DNA of 5,025 nt from Treponema sp. GTDB taxonomy: Bacteria; Spirochaetota; Spirochaetia; Treponematales; Breznakiellaceae. The stretch's first letter is position 1, and each line of letters opens with the position of its first letter. Positions 1-5,025 of this stretch are shown here, one piece after another. The notes under the pieces are model-generated. The model ran no database searches. It was not told the DNA's origin and worked only from the letters and a program-made list of their open reading frames with translations. The translations under genes were made by a program, and so were the position numbers. The DNA lies in assembly GCA_031280065.1 (NCBI GenBank), contig JAITHH010000143.1:1-5025 (forward strand), given 5' to 3'.

Positions 1-112
1 CAGCAAGATGGGCTACGCCAGCGCCCTGTCCTGGGTGATGCTGATCATCACGCTGGCCTTAACGTTTATCGCGCTGAAGTTCGGCGGCTTCTTTGAGGAG
101 CGGGAGAGTTAA
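1..112 (+). CDS. C-terminal end of a probable sugar ABC transporter permease (MalF/UgpA type), 5' truncated
   Basis: An open frame enters from the left edge (first full codon at base 2) and ends at TAA 110-112, leaving 36 residues that begin SKMGYASALSWVMLIITLAL. The segment G-Y-A-S-A-L-S-W followed by a hydrophobic stretch of about 17 residues and a short charged tail (FFEERES) is the usual ending of CUT1-family carbohydrate permeases: the last transmembrane helix and a short cytoplasmic end. Such proteins form the membrane channel of a sugar importer together with a MalG-type partner, a binding protein and an ATPase. No MalG-type gene follows on this strand, so any partner would lie upstream, outside the window. 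The gene converges on ssnA and looks functionally unrelated to it. The family call rests on this short tail only; another multi-pass permease is possible. Confidence 0.65.
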   Translation, partial: SKMGYASALSWVMLIITLALTFIALKFGGFFEERES

Positions 113-148
113 GGGGGGGCACGCCCACTGTCAACAACAAGGGTTAAG

Positions 149-250
149 GGGGGGACCGGGGGGCCTGGGCCCCCCGGCGGGGGCGTTGCGGGGGCGGCGC
201 CCCCGCATGGGGGGCATCGAACCGTAGGTTCGCGGCCCCCCGGTCCCCCC
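149..250. repeat. Long inverted repeat framing nested G/C hairpins between converging genes
   Basis: The 17-base arm GGGGGGACCGGGGGGCC at 149-165 has its exact reverse complement at 234-250. Two further palindromes are nested inside: GGGGGGCC (158-165) with GGCCCCCC (168-175), and TGCGGGGGCG (187-196) with CGCCCCCGCA (198-207), which can fold into a very stable stem. The 42-bp dispersed repeat occupies 209-250. The block fills most of the 145-bp gap between the permease stop and the ssnA stop. No T-run follows any stem, so it is not a standard intrinsic terminator. It could still block 3'-exonucleases or slow polymerase for both converging transcripts; that role is inferred. Confidence 0.7.
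209..250. repeat. 42-bp dispersed hairpin repeat, copy 1
   Basis: These 42 bases are identical to 1656-1697, in the same orientation. The unit folds as GGGGGGC (209-215) with GCCCCCC (235-241), a 2x2 internal loop (AT opposite CG), then CGAACC (218-223) with GGTTCG (227-232) closed by a GTA loop, followed by GGTCCCCCC. It lies 7 bases past the ssnA stop codon on the minus strand. The layout resembles REP-type elements: short, palindromic, intergenic and near 3' ends. I do not recognise it as a named family. Confidence 0.75.
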
Positions 251-257
251 GGAGGGC

Positions 258-1586
258 TTATATGCGCTCCCAGAGTTTTCGCGCCTGCTCCCTGGACTTT
301 GCCATGAGCGCCTCCTCGTCAATGTTGATGAGCGCCCGGTCCCGCATGATGACTTTCCCATTGATGATCGTGGTGTCCACATGCCGGCCCGAAACGCCGA
401 AGAGGATGTGGCTGTTGATCGTGCCCGCATTCACCGGCGTGGGGCCCTGATAGTCAACAATGATAATATCGGCATAGCAGCCCTGGGCGAGGGTTCCTAC
501 CTTGCCCTTGATAAAGCGCTCCATGATCCGCTTGTTGTTTTCAAAGAGCATCACCGGCGGTTCCGCCCAGGCAGCCGATGGAATTCCCTTGGCGTGTTTG
601 TGGAGGATCGCCGCGGTCTTGTAAGACTCAAGCACATCAGCGGCATAGCCGTCAGTACCCATGCCAACCAGTACGCCCCTTTTCAGCATATCCAGCGCCG
701 GAGACACCCCCACGGCGTTTCCCATGTTCGACTGGGGGTTGTGCACCACCGCCGCGCCGCTCGATTTGAGCAGGTCCATTTCCTCACCGGTGATATGGAT
801 GCAGTGAACCGCGATGGACTTTTCCGAAAGTACGCCGTGTTTGTGGAGCCGCTCAATGACCCGCATCCCGTGTTTGGCAATCGCGTCAACCACATCCTCA
901 ATGCCTTCCGCGGCGTGGATGTGGAAGCCGATGCCCGCGGCGGACGCGGCCTCAACGCACCGGTCCAGGGTCTTCGCGCTGATGGTCATCTGGGCGTGCA
1001 TCCCAAAGAGCGCGGTGAGCATATCGTCGTTCCGCTCCTGGCAGTACTTGGCGAAATCCGCGTTTTCCCTGATTCCCGCTTCGGCGATCCCCTCGCCGTC
1101 CCGGTCGGAGGTCTCGTAGCAGAGGCTGCTGCGGATGCCGAAGAGCTTTGCGGCCTCGGCGATCTTGAAAAGGCTCCCCTCCACCGCGCAGGGGCTTGCG
1201 TGGTGATCGATTACCGAGGTAACGCCGGAGCGCACCTCGTCTATCATGGGGCCCGCGCAGCTATAGTACACATCCTCCAGGGTGAGCTGCTTGTCCAGCC
1301 GCCACCAGAGGCCGGACAGCACTTCCCCAAAGGTGGTGGCGGGCTTGCCGCCCAGGGCGATTCCCCGGGCAAAGGTTGAATAGTAGTGCATGTGGGCGTT
1401 GATGAAACCGGGCATCACCAGCCGGCCCTTCGCGTCAATGTACTCCGCGCCGGGGTACTTTGCCCGCAGCGCGGCGGTTTCACCCGTTTCCTTGATGAGC
1501 GCGCCCTCCACGGCTACCGCGCCGTTTTCGATGAAGGGACACGCGCTGTCCCTGGTAATGACGGTTCCGTTTCCGATTAATAGCAT
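258..1586 (-). CDS. ssnA: SsnA-type amidohydrolase (putative aminohydrolase)
   Basis: Encodes 442 residues, about the length of E. coli SsnA. It belongs to the amidohydrolase superfamily, in the branch with guanine, cytosine and S-adenosylhomocysteine deaminases, which hydrolyse C-N bonds with one divalent metal. The full site is visible: H65 and H67 in FINAHMH, H224 and E227 in HIHAAE, H261 in AVHC, and D312 in GTDG. The first ~55 and last ~60 residues form the usual beta-sandwich around the TIM barrel. No signal peptide or membrane segment is seen, so it is cytoplasmic. The ATG is supported by AAGGAG eight bases upstream on the minus strand. It follows ygfK on the same strand, 132 bp away, as in E. 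coli. SsnA is linked by gene neighbourhood to selenium-dependent molybdenum hydroxylases and to anaerobic urate/purine breakdown; its substrate is not settled, and a guanine-deaminase-like role cannot be excluded. Confidence 0.9.
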   Translation of the reverse strand: MLLIGNGTVITRDSACPFIENGAVAVEGALIKETGETAALRAKYPGAEYIDAKGRLVMPGFINAHMHYYSTFARGIALGGKPATTFGEVLSGLWWRLDKQLTLEDVYYSCAGPMIDEVRSGVTSVIDHHASPCAVEGSLFKIAEAAKLFGIRSSLCYETSDRDGEGIAEAGIRENADFAKYCQERNDDMLTALFGMHAQMTISAKTLDRCVEAASAAGIGFHIHAAEGIEDVVDAIAKHGMRVIERLHKHGVLSEKSIAVHCIHITGEEMDLLKSSGAAVVHNPQSNMGNAVGVSPALDMLKRGVLVGMGTDGYAADVLESYKTAAILHKHAKGIPSAAWAEPPVMLFENNKRIMERFIKGKVGTLAQGCYADIIIVDYQGPTPVNAGTINSHILFGVSGRHVDTTIINGKVIMRDRALINIDEEALMAKSREQARKLWERI

Positions 1587-1624
1587 GGCCGTTTCTCCTT
1601 AAAATAGTATTGCAGGGGCCGCGC

Positions 1625-1645
1625 TACGGGGGTTCCGCCCCCGTA
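1625..1645. repeat. G/C hairpin in the ygfK-ssnA gap
   Basis: TACGGGGG (1625-1632) pairs perfectly with CCCCCGTA (1638-1645) across the 5-base loop TTCCG. It lies about 40 bases upstream of the ssnA start and has no T-run on either side. In a ygfK-ssnA transcript it would be the last strong stem before the ssnA ribosome binding site, so it may mark or protect a processed mRNA end. That function is inferred. Confidence 0.6.
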
Positions 1646-1655
1646 ACCCCCCGCC

Positions 1656-1697
1656 GGGGGGCATCGAACCGTAGGTTCGCGGCCCCCCGGTCCCCCC
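1656..1697. repeat. 42-bp dispersed hairpin repeat, copy 2
   Basis: An exact, same-orientation copy of 209-250. The stems are GGGGGGC (1656-1662) with GCCCCCC (1682-1688) and CGAACC (1665-1670) with GGTTCG (1674-1679). It begins 21 bases past the ygfK stop on the minus strand. The left arm can instead pair with the C-run at 1647-1652 (CCCCCC-GCC-GGGGGG). The right arm can instead pair with 1703-1712 (GCCCCCCGGT at 1682-1691 with ACCGGGGGGC). So at least three mutually exclusive folds exist. Confidence 0.75.
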
Positions 1698-1718
1698 ACC
1701 TGACCGGGGGGCGCGGAT

Positions 1719-4700
1719 TTACGACAGATACCCGTACCGCGCTTCGATGTCCGCAATCGCGGCGATCCAGGTTTGCGGAATGGAATTCTCCCCCGTGCGG
1801 TAATACGTTACCGATTTGTCTTCCAGCCGGACCTTGTATGCCCCGGGGCCGGTCTTGAGGAAGCCCGCGTTTTCGCTGTCCGCAAAATCTTCCCCGCTGG
1901 AAAAAACCGTCAATTTGTCGCGGTAGGGTTTCCCCGCGTGGGGACAGAAGGCGGCGCAGTTTCCGCACTCGTTACACATCCGGTCAATGTGGACGATTTG
2001 ATGAACGCCGCCGATTACCGCCATGACATTGGCCCGGTTGGGGCATACGTCAGCGCAGATCTCGCAGAGGCGGTGGCAGGAAAGGCAGCGGAAGCCGTCC
2101 GCGTTGTCCGGTTTTGCCCCGCTGATGACGCCCTTTTTCTGGTAGAGGGCGGCAAAATCAGGCCGGGCGTTTTCAGCGGCGCATGGCGCGGGTTCAACCA
2201 AAAAATCCGCTTCCAGGCCCAGCTTGGCCAGGATGTCCGCGGCAGCGGCCTTTGCGCCGGCAATGGCCTTGACCACCGTTGCCGCGCCGGTCTTACAGTC
2301 CCCGGCAAAGTACACGCCGGGAAGGGAGCTTTCACCTGCGGCGCTGACTTGGGGGAAGCCCTTGGCGTTCAGGGCAACGCCGTTCCGGGTAAAGGCGGCG
2401 GTATCAACCCGCGCGCCCACCGCGCCGATCACCGTGTCGAAACACAATGTCTGTTTTTCCCCGGTGCCGGCAATGCCGCGCCTGCCCGATTCATCGTCGT
2501 CCCCCAGGCGCATCACCTCGCAGGTAAGTACGCCGCCTTCAAAGGATTCGGGGGCCAGCAGTTCCCGGACCTCGACCCCTTCGGTCAGGGCCAGTTCCTG
2601 CTCTTCGAATTGGGAGGGCATGAATTCCCTGGTCCGGCGGTAAACGATGGTTACGGTTTCTACGCCCCGGTTGCGTTTTGCGGCCCTGGCACAGTCCATC
2701 GCCACATCCCCGCCGCCGACAACTGCGACCCGTTTTCCCAGATCGAGGGAGCAATTCGATTGTTTGGAATCCTCAAGGAAGCGCAGCGCGTCAATGATGT
2801 TTTCCTGCCCTGCCTTTACCGGCGGCGTTCCTTCTTTCCAGGCCCCTGTGGCTATCACGACAAAGCGGTGCTGTTTCTGTAATTCGGCGGTTGAATAGGT
2901 TTCCGGCGCGTTAAAGCGGAATTCCACGCCGGTTTTTTCCGCAAGCTGAAAGTCCCGCTGAATCGCCTGATCGGAAATTCGAAAGGAGGGAATCACGTAA
3001 CGGACGATACCGTAGGGCTGCTCCCGTTTTTCGTAGACCGTTACAGGCACGCCGTTTCTGCGCAGAAACACTGCCGCGGCGATTCCCGCGGGGCCCGCGC
3101 CGATGATTGCAACAGAGGCGTCTGTTTTGAGCGCCGGGGCGCAGAGGGACCCGGTAAAGGCGTCCTCTGCGGCATCCGCGGCCAGGAGTTTTGCCTGCCT
3201 GATTTGCAGGGGGTCTTCGTAATCGGCCCGGGTACACTTACGCTGGCACTGGTGATCGCAGATCGTCCCCGTGATCGAGGGGGCCGTGTTGTCCCTGGCG
3301 ATTATCGTGAAGGCTTCGCCGCAGTTTCCCCCGGCAACCGCGGCGAGATATTCAGGTATGCGCTGGTGAATGGGACAGCCGCCGGCCATGCAGGGGGCCA
3401 TGGCGCAGTCAAACAGGGGCAGGGCGCTGTCTGTCTTCCGCAAGCCCCCTTCCCGGTATTCCTTGCGGTAGCGTTTCTGTTCAGGCAGAGCATCCGCCAG
3501 CGCGTCCAGGGCCTTTACATCGATTGCCCCGGCGCTGCCGCGCTGATCCCCCGCCGCCGCGCCCGCAACCCCTTCCGCGAGTTCCGCAAGCTGGAGAAGC
3601 CGCTCATAGCCGCCGGGTTTGAGGAGCGTGGTGGCAACGGTTACGGGCCTGATGCCGGTTTCAAGGATCTGTTCAAGGTTGAAGTAATCCGCGCCGCCGG
3701 AATAGGAGATGGGCAGAGCGCCGTTAAAGGCAGCGGAGAGTTTTCTTGCCACGTTAATGGAAAGGGGAAAGAGTGAACGCCCGGACATGTACATTTCGTT
3801 TCCCGGCAGTTCTTTCCGCTTGATCTCCACCGGGAAGGTATTGGTGATCTTCACGCCAAAGCCGCGATTCCGTTCCCCGGCCAGGGCCATGAGCCGGCGC
3901 AGCATTGCTATCGCATCGTTAAACTGCAAATCGTTCTTGAAGTGATGATCGTCAAAGGAGATATACCCGTAGCCCATGCTGTCCAGGAGCTTCCGGGCGG
4001 TTTCGTAGCCCAGGAGGGTGGGGTTGCATTTGATGTAGGTGTGCAGCCCCTTTTCGCTGATAAGATAGGCGGCGATCTTTTCGATTTCTTCCCGTGGACA
4101 GCCGTGCAGGGTTGAGAGGGTAACGCCCCCTGATATGACCGGGGAAACCGCGTCCAGATCGGCTTTGGTAAAATGTTTAAACAGATTGAAGTTCCCGGCG
4201 ATATATTGATAACAGCGCTGCCACTCGGCGGTACGGCTGGCGTCCTTCATCCCTTCGATATAGGAATCGATCTTTTCCGACTTGATCCCCTCCAGGCTGT
4301 AACCCACGCTCATATTGAAGATAACCGCGTCCGCACCGGGGATGGCAAATTCCTTCCCGAAGACCTGGCAGAGAAACCAGGCTTTGATGTACTCTTCCCG
4401 CGCCTGGGGAACGGTCAGCTCGGTGGACCATTCCACGTTGTAGCCCTCGTCCACCGCGCTGATGCAGGGCCGGGCCACGGCTTTGCGCAGTTCTTCACCG
4501 TCCATGGTCTGCACGGTTTTCAGTTCGATAAACCGGGCCCCCGCCAGGTACGCCGCCAGGATGTTCTGGGCAAGCTGGGAATGGGGACCCGCCGCAGGCC
4601 CCAGGGGGGAACTGATCCGCTTTCCAAACAGTTCTATCCCGCCCGGCCCCTTGGGGCGGTAAAACTTTTCCTTGCGAACGCCGAACACTGAACCGTGGTT

Positions 4701-4766
4701 TTGGTATTCGCCCTGTACCCAGCCGATCAATTCGGCAAAGGGAATGGGCCGCATTATTTCACTCAT
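1719..4766 (-). CDS. ygfK: YgfK: FMN-barrel/GltD-like/ferredoxin oxidoreductase, annotated in the family as putative selenate reductase subunit
   Basis: Encodes 1015 residues, close to E. coli YgfK, and the start MSEIMRPIPF matches that protein's beginning. Residues ~1-395 are a dihydroorotate-dehydrogenase-like barrel: GPAAGPHSQ 56-64, ELKTVQ 81-86, NMSVGY 151-156, CNPT 247-250, and a flavin phosphate-type SGG at 356-358. Residues ~445-545 are a GltD-type Fe-S segment with C454, C459, C464, C503, C507 and C511. Next comes an FAD/NAD(P)H reductase unit: GAGPAG 556-561 with E579, GGGDVAMD 684-691, YRRTRE 709-714 and FAGD 820-823. The C-terminus is a two-cluster ferredoxin: C894, C897, C901, C904, C908-P, then C931, C934, C937, C941-P. 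No export signal is seen. AAGGAGG four bases before the ATG supports the start. Electrons probably pass from NAD(P)H through FAD and Fe-S clusters to FMN, or the reverse. The selenate-reductase name is not proof of substrate; gut-bacterial work ties the gene to purine breakdown. Confidence 0.92.
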   Translation of the reverse strand: MSEIMRPIPFAELIGWVQGEYQNHGSVFGVRKEKFYRPKGPGGIELFGKRISSPLGPAAGPHSQLAQNILAAYLAGARFIELKTVQTMDGEELRKAVARPCISAVDEGYNVEWSTELTVPQAREEYIKAWFLCQVFGKEFAIPGADAVIFNMSVGYSLEGIKSEKIDSYIEGMKDASRTAEWQRCYQYIAGNFNLFKHFTKADLDAVSPVISGGVTLSTLHGCPREEIEKIAAYLISEKGLHTYIKCNPTLLGYETARKLLDSMGYGYISFDDHHFKNDLQFNDAIAMLRRLMALAGERNRGFGVKITNTFPVEIKRKELPGNEMYMSGRSLFPLSINVARKLSAAFNGALPISYSGGADYFNLEQILETGIRPVTVATTLLKPGGYERLLQLAELAEGVAGAAAGDQRGSAGAIDVKALDALADALPEQKRYRKEYREGGLRKTDSALPLFDCAMAPCMAGGCPIHQRIPEYLAAVAGGNCGEAFTIIARDNTAPSITGTICDHQCQRKCTRADYEDPLQIRQAKLLAADAAEDAFTGSLCAPALKTDASVAIIGAGPAGIAAAVFLRRNGVPVTVYEKREQPYGIVRYVIPSFRISDQAIQRDFQLAEKTGVEFRFNAPETYSTAELQKQHRFVVIATGAWKEGTPPVKAGQENIIDALRFLEDSKQSNCSLDLGKRVAVVGGGDVAMDCARAAKRNRGVETVTIVYRRTREFMPSQFEEQELALTEGVEVRELLAPESFEGGVLTCEVMRLGDDDESGRRGIAGTGEKQTLCFDTVIGAVGARVDTAAFTRNGVALNAKGFPQVSAAGESSLPGVYFAGDCKTGAATVVKAIAGAKAAAADILAKLGLEADFLVEPAPCAAENARPDFAALYQKKGVISGAKPDNADGFRCLSCHRLCEICADVCPNRANVMAVIGGVHQIVHIDRMCNECGNCAAFCPHAGKPYRDKLTVFSSGEDFADSENAGFLKTGPGAYKVRLEDKSVTYYRTGENSIPQTWIAAIADIEARYGYLS

Positions 4767-4783
4767 GGCTCCTCCTTAACTAT

Positions 4784-4804
4784 AGTTCAGTGTATCACTG
4801 AACT
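4784..4804. promoter_or_regulatory. Perfect 9-3-9 palindrome over the ygfK promoter, probable operator
   Basis: AGTTCAGTG (4784-4792) and CACTGAACT (4796-4804) are exact reverse complements around TAT. On the minus strand the palindrome covers the whole -10 hexamer and the 3' part of the promoter spacer, the usual place for a repressor site. The half-site and 21-bp length suit a dimeric helix-turn-helix regulator; the family cannot be told. On the plus strand the same palindrome is followed by seven T, so a terminator reading is also possible. Confidence 0.65.
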
Positions 4805-4817
4805 TTTTTTCAGTCAA
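4789..4817 (-). promoter_or_regulatory. Sigma-70-type promoter for ygfK-ssnA
   Basis: Read on the minus strand, TTGACT (4817-4812) matches the -35 consensus in five of six bases. It is followed by exactly 17 bases and then TACACT (4794-4789), four of six for the -10. Transcription would begin near 4782, giving a leader of about 16 bases that contains the AAGGAGG ribosome binding site. A-runs at 4819-4825 and 4832-4837 lie about 37-43 and 50-55 bases upstream of that start, where an UP element would sit. No second promoter was seen before ssnA, so the two genes are probably cotranscribed. Confidence 0.65.
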
Positions 4818-4951
4818 GTTTTTTTCGGGTATTTTTTCCAGCGCGGCATGATTCATGAAGGCTTGGTTATGCGCCCCCTAAAGAAATTCATGACTAATTC
4901 ATACCTCATTAGACTTCCTCGGAAATTGGGTTGAATAATGTCAAAAAGCAT

Positions 4952-4983
4952 GGTTCAATATAAGCGGAGGGATAAATTGAACC
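4952..4983 (+). promoter_or_regulatory. Hairpin presenting the ribosome binding site of the 3' open frame
   Basis: GGTTCAAT (4952-4959) pairs perfectly with ATTGAACC (4976-4983). The 16-base loop contains GCGGAGGG (4964-4971), a strong Shine-Dalgarno sequence. The candidate start TTG (4977-4979) lies inside the right arm, so folding would expose the ribosome site but bury the start codon. This could restrain translation; the effect is inferred. Confidence 0.5.
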
Positions 4984-5025
4984 GGTATGAAAAAGCAGAA
5001 AAATTAAACGATGATGATTTTAAAC
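4977..5025 (+). CDS. N-terminal start of a probable IS5-family transposase, 3' truncated
   Basis: The frame is open to the right edge. From TTG 4977 it reads (M)NRYEKAEKLNDDDFK, 16 codons plus one extra base. This resembles the beginning of IS5-type transposases, in which a short RYEKxxxL..xxFK stretch precedes a helix-turn-helix and a DDE domain; neither domain is in view. TTG is preferred because GGAGGG ends five bases before it. An in-frame ATG at 4938 would add 13 residues (MSKSMVQYKRRDK) but has no clear ribosome binding site. The frame closes upstream at TGA 4932-4934. The gene points away from ygfK. With so few residues the family call is tentative; an ordinary small hypothetical protein remains possible. 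Confidence 0.4.
   Translation, partial: MNRYEKAEKLNDDDFK

Larger units (their letters stand above)
4911..5025 (+). mobile_element. Possible left end of an IS5-type insertion sequence, cut by the window edge
   Basis: From about 4911 the sequence is AT-rich and unlike the G/C-rich genes to the left, and it runs into a plus-strand frame resembling a transposase start. A terminal inverted repeat might begin around AGACTTCCTCGGAAATTGGG (4911-4930), but the other end is not in the window. Neither the boundary nor a target duplication can therefore be confirmed. The placement is a guess based on the distance from the putative start codon. Confidence 0.25.

Noticed and set aside
218..232. GAACC...GGTTC stem reminiscent of a tRNA T-arm
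   Set aside because: No acceptor, D or anticodon arms surround it and the loop is only three bases. It is the top of the repeat hairpin.
131..430. Minus-strand frame overlapping the ssnA 3' end and the G/C repeat
   Set aside because: It overlaps ssnA out of frame, and its Pro/Arg/Gly-rich tail is just translated repeat.
381..1379. Long plus-strand open frame (332 codons) opposite ssnA
   Set aside because: It lies wholly antisense to a gene with all family motifs, and its Arg/His/Gly-rich product resembles no protein family I know. It is a by-product of G/C-rich codon use.
209..1697. Two identical repeats as a possible CRISPR remnant
   Set aside because: The copies are about 1.4 kb apart with a complete gene between them, and there are no regularly spaced units.
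1773..2882. Long plus-strand open frame (369 codons) opposite ygfK
   Set aside because: It is antisense to the Fe-S and FAD domains of ygfK, has low-complexity composition and shows no recognisable motif.
4851..4902. Three ATTCAT copies (4851, 4886, 4897)
   Set aside because: Six-base matches in AT-rich DNA with irregular spacing are expected by chance.
4695..4934. Plus-strand frame running from ygfK into the intergenic region
   Set aside because: Its first part is antisense to the ygfK start and it crosses the promoter region. No ribosome binding site or recognisable product.

Overview
The window looks like a chromosomal segment of an anaerobic bacterium. It carries a two-gene minus-strand module, ygfK followed by ssnA, flanked by the 3' end of an unrelated plus-strand transporter gene and by the start of a probable insertion sequence. 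Long runs of G and C between genes, a dispersed hairpin repeat and the gene content would fit a host-associated spirochaete such as a gut Treponema. That is only an impression from sequence style; nothing here fixes the taxon.

Layout: 1-112 is the C-terminal end of a plus-strand membrane protein that reads like a sugar ABC transporter permease of the MalF/UgpA type. 113-257 is a very G/C-rich convergent intergenic region full of inverted repeats. 258-1586 (minus) is ssnA, a metal-dependent amidohydrolase. 1587-1718 separates ssnA from ygfK and carries an exact second copy of a 42-bp hairpin repeat plus two more hairpins. 1719-4766 (minus) is ygfK, a three-part flavin/iron-sulfur oxidoreductase. 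4767-4860 is AT-rich and holds a good sigma-70-type promoter for ygfK with a perfect 9-3-9 palindrome over its -10 region. From about 4938 to the end is an AT-rich plus-strand open frame whose first residues resemble IS5-type transposases; its ribosome binding site sits in a predicted hairpin loop.

How the genes work together: ygfK and ssnA are adjacent in the same order in the Escherichia coli ygf/xdhD region. They recur in gene sets linked to selenium-dependent molybdenum hydroxylases and, more recently, to anaerobic purine (urate/xanthine) breakdown in gut bacteria. YgfK would move electrons between NAD(P)H, flavins, Fe-S clusters and an unknown substrate. SsnA would hydrolyse a C-N bond, probably in a purine-derived or related ring. 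Neither protein's exact reaction can be read from the sequence. The usual partners (ygfM, xdhD, hyuA, ygeW/X/Y, yqeB/C) are not in this window: the module ends at a convergent transporter gene on one side and at a probable IS on the other.

The most interesting points are the promoter/operator arrangement of ygfK, the 42-bp hairpin repeat placed just after both minus-strand stop codons, the DPD-like but rearranged domain order of YgfK, and the hairpin around the transposase start. I found no clearly new multi-gene system.
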